Shown in pieces: positions 44,019 through 53,127 of a stretch of DNA of 64,000 bases. The notes under the pieces are model-generated. The model had not been told where the DNA came from and searched no databases. It saw only the letters and a list, made by a program, of their open reading frames with translations. The translations under genes and the position numbers were made by a program. Origin of the DNA: Ruminococcus sp. (GTDB lineage Bacteria > Bacillota > Clostridia > Oscillospirales > Ruminococcaceae); assembly GCA_017460665.1 (NCBI GenBank), contig JAFUAO010000010.1:237005-301004 (forward strand). Reading direction: 5' to 3'. How positions within the stretch are numbered: the stretch's first letter is position 1; each line of letters opens with the position of its first letter.

Positions 44019-44978
44019 TCAAATGATGTAGTACCAATCCTCTGCCTGCTGGAAATCCTCCTGAGCCAGAGGGTGCTTCGGGTCGTAGTTGAACCGGAGC
44101 TCCTGATTTTTTATGCTGACCCTTGCTCCGTCAGGAACAGACTTGGTTATGAACACGTTACCGCCGATCACCACGTTCTCGCCCACAACGGTCTCTCCCC
44201 CGAGGATAGAGGCTCCGGAGTAGATCGTGACGTTGTCACGGATCGTGGGGTGACGCTTTTTGTTGCGGAGCTGCTGACCGCCACGGGTCGAGAGAGCTCC
44301 CAGAGTGACGCCCTGATAGATCTTGACGTTGTTGCCGATCTCAGTGGTCTCGCCGATGACTATGCCGGTGCCGTGGTCGATGAAGAAATACTTGCCGATC
44401 GAGGCGCCGGGGTGTATGTCGATACCCGTCAGGCTGTGAGCGTGCTCAGTCATCATTCGGGGGATCAGAGGAACTCCCAGCAGGAAGAGCTCATGGGCGA
44501 TACGGGCCACCATGATCGCATAAAGTCCCGGGTAGGAGAAGATGATCTCCTCCTTATTGAAGGCGGCCGGGTCCCCGTCAAAGGCAGCCTGCACGTCGGT
44601 GTCGATGAACTCACGGATCTTGGGGATCCTTTCAAGGAACTCCAGGGCGATCTCCTCAGCACGGGCACGGGTCTCCTCGGAGGAAGCCCCGGCGTAATCG
44701 TCGGTGTATTTCAGCACATAGGCGATCTGAGCGATGAGGTTGTAGAGGACGTCCTCCAGCAGCATGGAGATATGGTTCCGGATCGTGTAATAGCGGTAGG
44801 AGCTGTTGCGGAAAACTCCGGGGTAGATTATGCTCCGCAGCTTATCCAGCAGATCGGTCACCGCCTTTTTGTCAGGGTGAGTAAAGGGGTTTATGGTGTC
44901 TATGTCCCGGCCGAGGCTGTAGTCCCCCATAAGGGACTCCACAAGGCCGTTTATACGTTTTTCAAGTCTGTGTGCCAT
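44019..44978 (-). CDS. epsC: Serine O-acetyltransferase, EpsC/SatA-type
   Basis: Makes O-acetylserine, the sulfide acceptor for cysteine. 319 residues: an N-terminal helical domain (about 1-165) then the left-handed beta helix with hexapeptide repeats ([17 protein letters not shown]-like, then [20 protein letters not shown] and GATVYSG-like [20 protein letters not shown]). The His in IDHGTG is catalytic. The longer N-terminal domain is as in the SatA-type enzymes of Clostridia. Promoter with an overlapping inverted repeat at 45021-45052. Confidence 0.95.
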   Translation of the reverse strand: MAHRLEKRINGLVESLMGDYSLGRDIDTINPFTHPDKKAVTDLLDKLRSIIYPGVFRNSSYRYYTIRNHISMLLEDVLYNLIAQIAYVLKYTDDYAGASSEETRARAEEIALEFLERIPKIREFIDTDVQAAFDGDPAAFNKEEIIFSYPGLYAIMVARIAHELFLLGVPLIPRMMTEHAHSLTGIDIHPGASIGKYFFIDHGTGIVIGETTEIGNNVKIYQGVTLGALSTRGGQQLRNKKRHPTIRDNVTIYSGASILGGETVVGENVVIGGNVFITKSVPDGARVSIKNQELRFNYDPKHPLAQEDFQQAEDWYYII

Positions 44979-45020
44979 TAGATCACTCCATTCATAGTTT
45001 TTCGATAGGTCTGCCTTATC

Positions 45021-45052
45021 ATTATATCACAGTTGCGCCTAAAATGCAACTG
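45021..45052 (-). promoter_or_regulatory. epsC promoter with inverted repeat
   Basis: TTGCAT (45044-45049), 17 bp, TATAAT (45021-45026). CAGTTGC/GCAACTG (45030-45036 and 45046-45052) form a 7-bp inverted repeat spanning the spacer and -35, positioned like an operator for a repressor. Confidence 0.75.
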
Positions 45053-45101
45053 CTGATGTGGAGCCGTCAGCCTTTTGCTCTGTGAGAGCCGTGCAGACAG
45101 C

Positions 45102-45133
45102 AAAAAGCCTTCCCTATCCCGAGGAAGGCTTTT
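45102..45133 (-). terminator. Terminator of metY
   Basis: AAAAGCCTTCC/GGAAGGCTTTT 11-bp stem with a 9-nt loop, 45 bp beyond the metY stop, with a T run on the minus strand. Confidence 0.9.
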
Positions 45134-45177
45134 CGTATAACATAGGAGGTCAAACTGCCAATGGTCAGCAGAGAAAA

Positions 45178-46464
45178 TTACTTGATGGCTGCGAATGCGT
45201 CGTCCAGAGCCTCGATCAGGTCGTTGATGTTCTCGGTACCGATCGAAACACGAACTGTGTTGGGCTTGATGCCCTGATCCAGGAGCTCCTCCTCAGTGAG
45301 CTGTGAGTGAGTAGTAGAAGCAGGGTGGATCACCAGCGACTTAACGTCAGCAACGTTTGCAAGGAGCGAGAATATAGCCAGGTTATCGATGAACTTCTTG
45401 GCATCGTCCTCAGTTCCCTTCACCTCAAAGGTGAAGATCGAGCCGCCGCCGTTGGGGAAATACTTCTTGTAGATCTCATGGCTGGGCTCAGTTTCCAGCG
45501 AGGGGTGATGTACAGCCTCTACCTGGGGGTGCTTGCTGAGGTAGTCAACGATCTTCAGGGCGTTCTCAACATGGCGCTCAACACGGAGGGAGAGAGTCTC
45601 AAGGCCCTGGAGGAAGATGAATGCGTGGAAGGGCGACAGAGTTGCGCCTGTATCTCTCAGCAGGATCGCACGGATATATGTAACGAAGGCTACAGGGCCA
45701 ACTGCGTCTGCGAAGCTGATACCGTGGTAAGAGGGGTTGGGCTCAGAGATCCACGGGTACTTTCCGGACTTCTTCCAGTCGAAGCTGCCGCCGTCAACGA
45801 TCACGCCGCCGATAGCTGTACCGTGGCCGCCGATGAACTTTGTAGCGCTGTGGACCACGATGTCTGCGCCGTACTCAAGAGGCCTTACAAGGAAGGGAGT
45901 TGCAAAGGTGCTGTCCACTACCAGCGGGATACCGTGGTCGTGTGCGATCTTTGCGATGGCCTCGATGTCGGCAACGTTGGAGTTGGGGTTGCCGAGAGTC
46001 TCGATGAAGATAGCCTTGGTCTTGTCGTTGATAGCCTTCTCAAAGGCTCCCTCCTCATAGGGATCAACGAATGTTGTGGTGATGCCGTAGCGGGGCAGAG
46101 TGTGTGCAAGGAGGTTGTATGTACCGCCGTAGATAGTCTTTGCGGCAACGATGTTCTCTCCGGCATTTGCCAGAGCCTGTACTGTGTAGCTGATAGCAGC
46201 GGCGCCGGAAGCCAGCGCAAGTGCGGCTGCTCCGCCCTCAAGAGCGGCGATCCTCTTCTCGAAAACGTCCTGTGTGGAGTTTGTAAGACGGCCGTAGATG
46301 TTGCCGGCGTCTCTCAGACCGAAGCGGTCTGCGGCGTGCTGTGAGTCACGGAAAACGTAAGAGGTGGTCGCATATATCGGGACTGCTCTTGCGTCGGAAG
46401 CGGGGTCGGCCTGCTCCTGGCCAACGTGGAGCTGAAGTGTTTCAAAACGGTAATTCTTAGACAT
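45178..46464 (-). CDS. metY: O-acetylhomoserine (thiol)-lyase
   Basis: PLP enzyme of the Cys/Met metabolism family: O-acetylhomoserine plus sulfide (or methanethiol) gives homocysteine (or methionine). 428 residues from [38 protein letters not shown] (in part), [13 protein letters not shown] and the PLP-lysine segment [19 protein letters not shown] (Lys about residue 208) are typical of MetY rather than the shorter MetB/MetC. ATG at 46464 with GGAGG 8 nt upstream. The transcript starts with a leader peptide rich in cysteine codons. Confidence 0.96.
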   Translation of the reverse strand: MSKNYRFETLQLHVGQEQADPASDARAVPIYATTSYVFRDSQHAADRFGLRDAGNIYGRLTNSTQDVFEKRIAALEGGAAALALASGAAAISYTVQALANAGENIVAAKTIYGGTYNLLAHTLPRYGITTTFVDPYEEGAFEKAINDKTKAIFIETLGNPNSNVADIEAIAKIAHDHGIPLVVDSTFATPFLVRPLEYGADIVVHSATKFIGGHGTAIGGVIVDGGSFDWKKSGKYPWISEPNPSYHGISFADAVGPVAFVTYIRAILLRDTGATLSPFHAFIFLQGLETLSLRVERHVENALKIVDYLSKHPQVEAVHHPSLETEPSHEIYKKYFPNGGGSIFTFEVKGTEDDAKKFIDNLAIFSLLANVADVKSLVIHPASTTHSQLTEEELLDQGIKPNTVRVSIGTENINDLIEALDDAFAAIK

Positions 46465-46519
46465 GATATTTTCCTCCAAAATTTTATATAGTTTAGGTCG
46501 AGCTTATGATCCTTTGAAC

Positions 46520-46591
46520 TCACATTCGCCCGGTGCTCGAAGAGATAGGGCGAACGAAGAGCTGAGTACATCGGCAACATCGTTTATTCAT
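46520..46591 (-). CDS. Cysteine-rich leader peptide of metY
   Basis: A 23-codon ORF in the metY leader starting MNKRCCRCTQ and ending TGRM, then TGA. It has the best ribosome binding site in the leader (AAGGAGG, 7 nt spacing) and three Cys codons within residues 5-8. It lies about 37 nt after the promoter and 55 nt before metY. Its second half forms a hairpin (TTCGCCC at 46525-46531 with GGGCGAA at 46548-46554). Ribosome stalling at Cys codons during cysteine shortage could open this hairpin; this is inference. Confidence 0.7.
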   Translation of the reverse strand: MNKRCCRCTQLFVRPISSSTGRM

Positions 46592-46634
46592 CGCCGCACC
46601 TCCTTAACATTTCCTATAGGTTTACTATGGTTAT

Positions 46635-46663
46635 ATTATAGCACGTTAATTCCTACTTGTCAA
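46635..46663 (-). promoter_or_regulatory. metY promoter
   Basis: Perfect TTGACA (46658-46663) and TATAAT (46635-46640) with a 17-bp spacer on the minus strand. The leader RNA to the metY ATG is about 165 nt. Confidence 0.92.
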
Positions 46664-46711
46664 ATCGGAATTATCTATCGCCACTTATAGGATCGGTCTA
46701 TAACTTGCTGC

Positions 46712-46748
46712 AAAAAAAGAGACCTGCTTCGATACAGGTCTCTTTTTT
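46712..46748. terminator. Terminator of the AKR-ECF-DUF1893 operon
   Basis: AAAAAAGAGACCTG and CAGGTCTCTTTTTT form a 14-bp stem around an 8-nt loop; symmetrical, so it can act in both directions. 22 bp beyond the DUF1893 stop. Confidence 0.93.
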
Positions 46749-46770
46749 ATAATAGTATGGTCGAGGCTCG

Positions 46771-47190
46771 TCAGGCTCCCGCCCTCATAGCCTCCAGCTT
46801 CGCTCTCAGGGCCTCATATCCGGCCTCACAGTCGCTGATCTCCGCCACGGTCTTCTCCATGGGACAGGTGTCCTTCCCCTGCCGGTCTATGATGCGCTCA
46901 GTCAGGGTCCCCCATGAGCACTGGATCCCGTGAGCCGCAAGGTAGTCCCTTCCGGCAGCCGACATGACCTCCCCGTGGACGCAGACCGCTCCGGCCTTCA
47001 CGAACAGCATTGCTGCTGCCTTTCCCACGATCAGGTCCGCACAGGAGCTCCCACGCAGGTCCCTGCCCTCAGCGATCAGCCTCATCATAGGCCCGATCCC
47101 TCGGCCGTCGTCGGTGATGACCTCCTCCCCTCTGCAAATGCAGATCGAATGTCCCGGGAGGAGCTGTCTTGCACGCATTATGTCAGTCAT
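46771..47190 (-). CDS. DUF1893 family protein
   Basis: 139 residues. DDGRGIGPMMRLIAEGRDLRGSS (in part), ADLIVGKAAAMLFVKAG and GIQCSWGTLTERIIDR match DUF1893, whose members resemble cytidine deaminase folds and occur with transport genes in anaerobes. Cys residues at about 18, 50, 70, 91, 109 and 120. Function unknown. The start overlaps the end of the ECF gene by 8 nt. Confidence 0.85.
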   Translation of the reverse strand: MTDIMRARQLLPGHSICICRGEEVITDDGRGIGPMMRLIAEGRDLRGSSCADLIVGKAAAMLFVKAGAVCVHGEVMSAAGRDYLAAHGIQCSWGTLTERIIDRQGKDTCPMEKTVAEISDCEAGYEALRAKLEAMRAGA

Positions 47191-47767
47191 TGACCTTGTC
47201 CTTCATCAGCAGGCTCCGCAGTCCTATGATGATCAGCGGAACGAGAACGGCCTGGACTGCCAGTCCGACAAAGCCGGTCCTGATCTGCTGCCAGATCATA
47301 GCTGTTGTGAACTGAGTGCGGCTCTCGGTAAGGGCGATAAGTCCCAGGAAAGCCCCTCTTCCGGCAAGCTGTGCCAGGATAACTGCCGGGAATGCCCACA
47401 GGCCGTTTGCGGCGATCTTCTTTGTGAAAAGTCCCGAAACTACGGCGAAAACTGCCAGCTCCGCTGCCATGAATGGCAGACGTGCCGCCATTGGCATGGG
47501 CGAGCCCAAGGCGGAGGTGATCAGGAAGCTGCACAGCGGCGAGAGCACGCCTACTGCAAGTCCCCACCGTGCGCCCAGCAGACAGCCGCCGATCAGTACC
47601 GGCAGATACATGGGCAGCCACTTCACGCCTCCCAGCTGACCAAGAGCAAGGTGTACCAGCTGGGGCAATACCACAGCCAAGGCGATGAGCCCGGCGGAGA
47701 CCAGCGTCTTATAGGCTGTCTTCCGGCCGGAAGATACATTATTTAATGTAAGTGCATTTTCAAACAT
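47183..47767 (-). CDS. ECF transporter substrate-binding (S) component
   Basis: 194-residue integral membrane protein with about five to six helices (about 20-40, 53-72, 75-95, 103-125, 132-152, 160-186). VKWLPMYLPVLIGGCLLGARWGLAVGVLSPL (cited in part) is the S-component pattern seen in vitamin-type ECF transporters. The substrate cannot be told from the sequence, and no EcfA/T genes are here, so it would use a shared energising module. Between an aldo-keto reductase gene (11 bp) and DUF1893 (overlap). Confidence 0.82.
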   Translation of the reverse strand: MFENALTLNNVSSGRKTAYKTLVSAGLIALAVVLPQLVHLALGQLGGVKWLPMYLPVLIGGCLLGARWGLAVGVLSPLCSFLITSALGSPMPMAARLPFMAAELAVFAVVSGLFTKKIAANGLWAFPAVILAQLAGRGAFLGLIALTESRTQFTTAMIWQQIRTGFVGLAVQAVLVPLIIIGLRSLLMKDKVND

Positions 47768-47778
47768 GACGATCCTCC

Positions 47779-48882
47779 TTATTTTTCAAAGACCTTTGCA
47801 ACGTCCACCAGCAGGTCCCTGATCGGCAGGTGCTGGGGGCAGATCTCCTCGCACTGGCCGCACTGTATGCAGTCAGAGGCCTTTCCGCCCTGTCTGGTGG
47901 CTGTTTCGTAGTACATGATCGGGTTCCAGTCGTGAGTCAGCTCCCTTGTGTTCATACAGGAGAACAGATCGGGGATCGAGATCTCCATAGGGCAGCCCTC
48001 CACGCAATACCGGCAGGCCGTACAGGGTATGAGGTCCTTCGAATGGAGCACCTTCACCACCTGCTCAACGGCAGTCCTCTCCCTTTCGTCAAGGGGCTTA
48101 AAGTCCTTCATGTAGCTGATGTTGTCCTCGAGCTGCTCGATGCTGCTCATACCGGAGAGTATACTGACCATCCCGTCGAAGCCGGCAGCGAACCGTATGG
48201 CGTAGCTCGCAGGGGTACCGCCCTTGAGCTCCTCAAGGACGCTCTTTGCAGCAGCCGGCATATTCACCAGATTGCCGCCCTTTACGGGCTCCATGACCAG
48301 CACGGGCTTGCCGTGCTTCCGACAGACCTCATAGACCTTTCGGCTCTGGACGGCGGGGTCGTCGTAGTCGAGGTAGTTGAACTGGATCTGGACGATCTCC
48401 ACCTGAGGATACTCTGTCAGGATCTGGTCCAATACTTCCGCCGTATCGTGGAAGGAAAGCCCCACATGGCGGATCTTGCCCTCGGCCTTCAGCTCAAAGG
48501 CAGTCTCATAGGCCTTGCAGCGCTTGTATTTCTTGTAATTCTCAGCATTCTGAGCGTGCATGAGGTAGAAGTCGAAGTAGTCCACTCCGCACCATTCCAG
48601 CTGTTTTTGGAAGAATGGCCTGATGTCCTCCTGCTTGCTGAAATAGTTCTCGGTGAGCTTGTCCGTCAGCAGGTAGCTCTCCCGGGGATAGCGGCTAGTG
48701 AGGCAGGAGCGGATCGCAGTCTCGCTCTGGCCGCCTATGTAGCCGTGGGCCGTATCGAAGTAGTTGAAGCCCTCCTCGATGAAGCGGTCCACCATTTTGC
48801 AGAACTGAGGCTGGTCCACAAGGCCGTCCTTCATAGGAAGCCTCATACAGCCAAAGCCCAGCTTCTTTTTGATCTTGTCCAT
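47779..48882 (-). CDS. Aldo/keto reductase with C-terminal 4Fe-4S ferredoxin domain
   Basis: 367 residues. An AKR (beta/alpha)8 barrel (about 1-275) with FNYFDTAHGYIGGQSE (catalytic Asp and Tyr), VDYFDFYLMHAQ (His) and KIRHVGLSFHD. A ferredoxin-type domain follows with CTACRYCVEGCP (about 282-293) and CIQCGQCEEICP (about 341-352), giving two 4Fe-4S clusters. Such fusions are frequent in Clostridia and are presumed to take electrons from ferredoxin. First gene of an operon with ECF S and DUF1893; GGAGGTG precedes the ATG. Confidence 0.93.
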   Translation of the reverse strand: MDKIKKKLGFGCMRLPMKDGLVDQPQFCKMVDRFIEEGFNYFDTAHGYIGGQSETAIRSCLTSRYPRESYLLTDKLTENYFSKQEDIRPFFQKQLEWCGVDYFDFYLMHAQNAENYKKYKRCKAYETAFELKAEGKIRHVGLSFHDTAEVLDQILTEYPQVEIVQIQFNYLDYDDPAVQSRKVYEVCRKHGKPVLVMEPVKGGNLVNMPAAAKSVLEELKGGTPASYAIRFAAGFDGMVSILSGMSSIEQLEDNISYMKDFKPLDERERTAVEQVVKVLHSKDLIPCTACRYCVEGCPMEISIPDLFSCMNTRELTHDWNPIMYYETATRQGGKASDCIQCGQCEEICPQHLPIRDLLVDVAKVFEK

Positions 48883-48908
48883 GATACACCTCCAAGGGTT
48901 TTTGTACC

Positions 48909-48920
48909 TTAATTATACCA
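48909..48920 (-). promoter_or_regulatory. Extended -10 promoter of the AKR operon
   Basis: TATAAT (48912-48917) preceded by TG one base upstream (ATGGTATAAT), an extended -10 element; no good -35 is visible at 17 bp. Confidence 0.6.
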
Positions 48921-49016
48921 TGATCTGGTCTTTCAATCGATCTCCATTTTTAACAAATATCACCACCCAAACTTAGACATACTGACGGCAGGACAGGAAA
49001 TGCGGCGGTCCTTCTA

Positions 49017-49045
49017 TTGACATTTAAGCTGCTTATTGTTATAAT
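49017..49045 (+). promoter_or_regulatory. Promoter of the 93-residue gene
   Basis: Perfect TTGACA (49017-49022), 17 bp, TATAAT (49040-49045). Confidence 0.88.
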
Positions 49046-49087
49046 ATCAACTAAGAAATATCGAGATCTGGAGGAGGTGGCTCCGGT

Positions 49088-49369
49088 ATGAGGCTGGAAA
49101 ACGAAAAGGTCTCCCGGGACAAATATTATTTCGTCGGATACTCTCCAAAGCTAGATAAATATATCCTTGGCTGTGCAGTTACTTGGATCGCTTGGTATCA
49201 TAGGTATTACGAGATCACAGAGGAAGAGTACAGATCGTTCGGATCTGCCGAATTGGACAGGGTAGCAGAGGCCTTACATGAACAGGGCTGTGAGTCCGAA
49301 CGGTTTTTGTTCTCTGAGAAGAAAGAGGAGAACGGTCCAAAGCAGCTCGATCTGCTGAGCAGGCTCTGA
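49088..49369 (+). CDS. Hypothetical protein, 93 residues
   Basis: No recognised family. It has an aromatic core, GCAVTWIAWYHRYYEI (about 28-43), followed by a charged helical half (EEEYRSFGSAELDRVAEALHEQG). No signal peptide. GGAGGAGG lies about 10 nt before the ATG. A consensus promoter and a strong terminator mark it as an independent expressed gene. Confidence 0.72.
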   Translation: MRLENEKVSRDKYYFVGYSPKLDKYILGCAVTWIAWYHRYYEITEEEYRSFGSAELDRVAEALHEQGCESERFLFSEKKEENGPKQLDLLSRL

Positions 49370-49392
49370 GCTGCCGGCATGATAAAAACACG

Positions 49393-49432
49393 ATGCCCCG
49401 AAGCATTATCGAACGCTTCGGGGCATTTTTTT
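49393..49432 (+). terminator. Terminator of the 93-residue gene
   Basis: ATGCCCCGAAGC/GCTTCGGGGCAT 12-bp stem with a 10-nt loop followed by seven T. It also lies 28 bp beyond the convergent ABC permease stop. Confidence 0.94.
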
Positions 49433-49459
49433 GAGTGTTTGCCTGAAACTTCGTGCAGA

Positions 49460-52219
49460 TCACTCCATGTTTTTCAGAGCCAGCACCTTGGGGATCTTCT
49501 TTATGCGGATGAAGTCAAGCACTGTGATGATCAGGTAGGCTGCGAATACAAGGACGAATTCCTTGACGAAGCCGCTGGGAGACATCAGGAAGGTGAACCA
49601 GCCGCCCAGTGTCATCATCATGGACTTCCAGAACACCTCCATGAGCTTATAGCCCAGATAGATCGCCAGGAACTCCGAGAAGAACACCACTACTGCCGTG
49701 GGTATCAGGTAGAGCGATGCGATCTCGCCGTTCTCATAGCCCAGGATCTTGGTCATGGAGATCGCTCTCTGGTTTTTCTCGATGATGATCTTCGTCAGCA
49801 GGTAGAGTATTATCGCCGCAACGATCATGCACACATACTGGAAATACAGCATATAGGAGCCCATTGAGTGGTCGAGCTGGCGGGCGATCTTGATCATGTC
49901 ATCAGAGGTGATCTCCTTTGCGATGTACTCCTCGTCTATGTCAGTGATCTTGCTGTTCGACATATATCCGCTGAACGAGCCCTCGTCCTTGTCGAAGACC
50001 TCGTTGAACTGGTCGATGGTCATGAAAACGGCTATACTTGCGGAATAATCGTAGACGTCGGTGACCTTCCACTCATATTCCTTCTGCTCATATTTCTCGG
50101 AAAGAACGATAGTGTCGCCCTTTTCCACGCCGTATTTCTCGGCGTAGGCCTCAGAGATGTAGACGCTGCTCGGGTCGGTGTTCTTTTCCAGCTTTACATA
50201 GCTGCTGTCCTCCTCGACGCCGTAGACCGAGACCTCCTCATCGAAGACATCTGAGCGCCTTTCAAGAGAGTATACTGAAAATCTCTCTGCGCCCTCTGCC
50301 GAGGTCTCGATGAGCTTTCCGTCCTCATCCTCGGTGCTGCTGAGGATAAGCTGGTCCTCTGCGAACATCATGGTGGGCATCTTGTCCTGATAGAATTTGA
50401 GGGTCTCCGGCATACCGACTGCCATTGAGAGCAGCAGCATGACGAAGGTTATCCCTACGAACAGCATGAGGTAGTTGGGGATATTTTGCAGGAAAACTCT
50501 CATGCTGAACCGTTTGAGGAAGCTCCACCTAGGCAGCCTTATGGCCTTCTTGCGGCGTCTGCGCTTCAGGTCGTGGCGCAGGAACCTCAGCGGTGAGAGC
50601 CTCAGTGTCCTTATGATCACGATCAGGTTGATCACCAGCATCAGGATGATCGGCACCACTGTGGTGCGGATAAAGGCCTCCGGTGTCCACAGGGTCTCGT
50701 AATTGGGAAGGCTGTAGCTGTTGTAGTACATTGCTACTATCACCTTCTTGAACACCGTATAGCCCAGTATATTGCCGATGATCGCTGCAAAGATCACTAC
50801 CAGCAGCGGTGCGCTCATGTAGTATCTCAGCAGCTCGCCCTTGGTGTAGCCCGAGGCTCTGAGAGTTCCGATAACGGAGGCCTCCTGCTCAAGAGTGGTG
50901 CTGATCGTAACTGCGAAGATAAAGGCCAGGACTGCGATCAGGATATACAGCAGCACGCCGCCCATGGCCTTATCGCTGCCCATATCGTCGGGAGCAAAGC
51001 TGATGGCGTGGTCAAGATAAGCAGGAACGAAGTCCTTGATCTCAAGGTCGCCGCCCTCAGCGACAGCCACCTGAGTGATCAGCGCCTTCAGGAAGTTGTC
51101 TGACATCTCCTTTTCGGCGAACTCGTCAGCAGGCTCGTTCACATAAGTGTATGCGTAATTCGCACGGGTATTGGCCTTGATCCGGCCGAAGCCCTCGTCC
51201 GTCACCATGGACACATTGAAGGTCAGCGCATCGAACATGGTGTCGGTGTTGTTCTCGTAGAGCGTCGTGTAGTCCACGAATGACACAAGGCCTACCACCT
51301 GGAAGTCGGCATTGCCGGCGTAGACGGTGTCGCCCACCTTGATCCCGGCGTTGTCGGCGTGCATACGGTCGATGATGATCTCGTGCTCGTTCTCGGGTGA
51401 GCGCCCTTCAAGTATGTCGTAGAGGTCTACCTCTGTGCGCTCCTTGTAGATACGGATACCTCCGCTCTTTTCGCCATCGGTCAGGCTCTCGTCGGTGTCC
51501 TTGTAGAAGAGCTCATAGACCTTCACCGGCACCGGATCGAAGTCCTCGTCCAGGCCGTAGCGGTCGGAGAGCTCGGTGTATTTCTCGTCGATCTCCTTGT
51601 CGATCTCCTTTTTGGCCTCGTCCATGGCGTCGGAGAGGGCCTTTTCGTAGTCTTCGGACTCCTTTGCGGCGTCAAGGGCCTCGGCAACGGCGCTGTCGTA
51701 GTTCTCCTCCATGGCAGCGTCAAGAGCCTCGTCGATCATGGTCTGGCGCTCCTCCTCGGAGACCTCCATGCCCATGGCCTTGGCTGCCTGGATCTGCTGA
51801 TCTGCGGCGGCCTCCACCTGAGCCTTTATCGCCTCGGCCACCTGCTCCTCCACGTTTTCGGCAAGAGCCTCGTCCACGGCCTTCTTCACCTCGTCCTCGG
51901 CCTCGTCATAGGCACGCTGGCGGAAGGTCCCGGCAACGTCGGCCAGCTCTCCTGTCTCGATAGCAGAGACAGTCTCCGGATCCGCCATTGCAGAGAGCCG
52001 GAAATGTCCGTCCTCACGGCTGAACTTCTCCGCTCCGCTGTCAAGGGAGCTGAGCATACTGTTGTTGGCAACGTACATTCCCGAAACGAAGCCGATCGTG
52101 ACCACAAGCATAAGGAAGATCATGAGGTAGCGCTTCCAGTCACGGCGCAGGTCCTTCCAGACACGCCTTTTCAGCGGGTCCTTCGGGCGTTTTCCGAATG
52201 AGATCTTGTTATCCTCCAT
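49460..52219 (-). CDS. ABC transporter permease of the FtsX/MacB type with large coiled-coil insert
   Basis: 919 residues. First helix at about 32-52, then an outer region that includes about 110 residues of Ala/Glu/Asp-rich coiled coil (about 100-215), then three helices (about 420-445, 475-500, 520-545) with the FtsX domain segment YTKGELLRYYMSAPL, a second outer loop, and a final FtsX set (about 590, 810-830, 850-880). This is the two-FtsX-domain layout of antimicrobial-peptide or lipid-related exporters. GTG at 52228 is possible, but ATG at 52219 has AAGGGG at 8 nt. Works with the ATPase gene 12 bp upstream. Confidence 0.9.
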   Translation of the reverse strand: MEDNKISFGKRPKDPLKRRVWKDLRRDWKRYLMIFLMLVVTIGFVSGMYVANNSMLSSLDSGAEKFSREDGHFRLSAMADPETVSAIETGELADVAGTFRQRAYDEAEDEVKKAVDEALAENVEEQVAEAIKAQVEAAADQQIQAAKAMGMEVSEEERQTMIDEALDAAMEENYDSAVAEALDAAKESEDYEKALSDAMDEAKKEIDKEIDEKYTELSDRYGLDEDFDPVPVKVYELFYKDTDESLTDGEKSGGIRIYKERTEVDLYDILEGRSPENEHEIIIDRMHADNAGIKVGDTVYAGNADFQVVGLVSFVDYTTLYENNTDTMFDALTFNVSMVTDEGFGRIKANTRANYAYTYVNEPADEFAEKEMSDNFLKALITQVAVAEGGDLEIKDFVPAYLDHAISFAPDDMGSDKAMGGVLLYILIAVLAFIFAVTISTTLEQEASVIGTLRASGYTKGELLRYYMSAPLLVVIFAAIIGNILGYTVFKKVIVAMYYNSYSLPNYETLWTPEAFIRTTVVPIILMLVINLIVIIRTLRLSPLRFLRHDLKRRRRKKAIRLPRWSFLKRFSMRVFLQNIPNYLMLFVGITFVMLLLSMAVGMPETLKFYQDKMPTMMFAEDQLILSSTEDEDGKLIETSAEGAERFSVYSLERRSDVFDEEVSVYGVEEDSSYVKLEKNTDPSSVYISEAYAEKYGVEKGDTIVLSEKYEQKEYEWKVTDVYDYSASIAVFMTIDQFNEVFDKDEGSFSGYMSNSKITDIDEEYIAKEITSDDMIKIARQLDHSMGSYMLYFQYVCMIVAAIILYLLTKIIIEKNQRAISMTKILGYENGEIASLYLIPTAVVVFFSEFLAIYLGYKLMEVFWKSMMMTLGGWFTFLMSPSGFVKEFVLVFAAYLIITVLDFIRIKKIPKVLALKNME

Positions 52220-52231
52220 AGCCCGCACCCC

Positions 52232-52948
52232 TTACCATTCCAGCTCGGCGGCGGTGAGCTTCTCGGTGTTCACGATGTCGTGGCGGATCATGCCGTCACG
52301 GAGCTTGATCACATGATCGGCCATCTGCTTGATCGCCTCGTTGTGGGTGACCATGATGATCGTGTTGCCGTACTTCTGGTTGACCTCCTCGATCAGCCTC
52401 AGGATCTCCTTAGAGGTCTTGTAGTCAAGGGCACCTGTGGGCTCGTCGCACAGCAGTATATCCGGGTTTTTCACGATAGCACGCCCGATAGAGACTCTCT
52501 GCTGCTGTCCGCCGGAGAGCTGATCCGGGAGCTTATAGCGGTGCTCGTAGAGCCCTAAGATCTTCAGAAGGTCGTCGATGTCAAGGGGATTATCCGAGAG
52601 GTAGGCACCGGTCTCGATGTTCTCCTTGACGTTGAGGTTCGGGATAAGGTTATACATCTGGAACACATAGCCCAGGTGCTTGCGGCGGTAGCGTGTCAGG
52701 CTCTTCTCGTTCATATCAGCCAGCTTGTCGCCGTTTATAGAGATCTCGCCCTCGTCGGCACTGTCGATGCCTCCAAGGATATTGAGCAGGGTGGATTTTC
52801 CGGAGCCCGACGGCCCCAGCAGCACGCAGAATTCCCCTTTTCCCACGGTGAAGTCCAGTCCCTTAAGTACGTCCTGATGCGTATCTCCGCTGCCGAAGCT
52901 CTTCTTCAGCCCACGGACCTCCAGGAATTTCTTTTCTTTGTCACTCAT
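52232..52948 (-). CDS. ABC transporter ATP-binding protein (MacB/LolD type)
   Basis: 238 residues. Walker [15 protein letters not shown] (about 44-57), Q-loop [11 protein letters not shown], signature [15 protein letters not shown] (about 145-159), Walker [13 protein letters not shown] (about 167-178) and the H-loop VTHN. Sequence before Walker A ([16 protein letters not shown]) is typical of LolD/MacB/SalX families. It energises the permease encoded next. AAAGGAGG upstream; own promoter. Confidence 0.96.
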   Translation of the reverse strand: MSDKEKKFLEVRGLKKSFGSGDTHQDVLKGLDFTVGKGEFCVLLGPSGSGKSTLLNILGGIDSADEGEISINGDKLADMNEKSLTRYRRKHLGYVFQMYNLIPNLNVKENIETGAYLSDNPLDIDDLLKILGLYEHRYKLPDQLSGGQQQRVSIGRAIVKNPDILLCDEPTGALDYKTSKEILRLIEEVNQKYGNTIIMVTHNEAIKQMADHVIKLRDGMIRHDIVNTEKLTAAELEW

Positions 52949-52989
52949 TAGGATCCTCCTTTATGTTAGTTGATACAAACTCCACTGAC

Positions 52990-53018
52990 ATTATAACACA
53001 TTTTTCTCAGGATCTCAA
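52990..53018 (-). promoter_or_regulatory. Promoter of the ABC exporter operon
   Basis: TTGAGA (53013-53018), 17 bp, TATAAT (52990-52995) on the minus strand. Confidence 0.78.
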
Positions 53019-53029
53019 GGGCTTTTTGC

Positions 53030-53055
53030 AAAAAAATCGCCCCAAAAGGGGCGAT
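53030..53055 (-). terminator. Terminator of metE-metF
   Basis: ATCGCCCC-AAAA-GGGGCGAT stem-loop followed by six to seven T on the minus strand. It lies only 12 bp upstream of the -35 of the ABC operon. Confidence 0.9.
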
Positions 53056-53127
53056 ATAGGGCAATATCATTGGATCGGATCTATTTTTTTCCACTTGAGG
53101 AAAGGATCTGTCAGATCCGCACGATCC

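Noticed and set aside
51397-51963. 188-codon Arg/Pro-rich plus-strand frame
   Set aside because: Mirror frame of the Ala/Glu-rich coiled coil of the ABC permease; the strange composition comes from the opposite strand.
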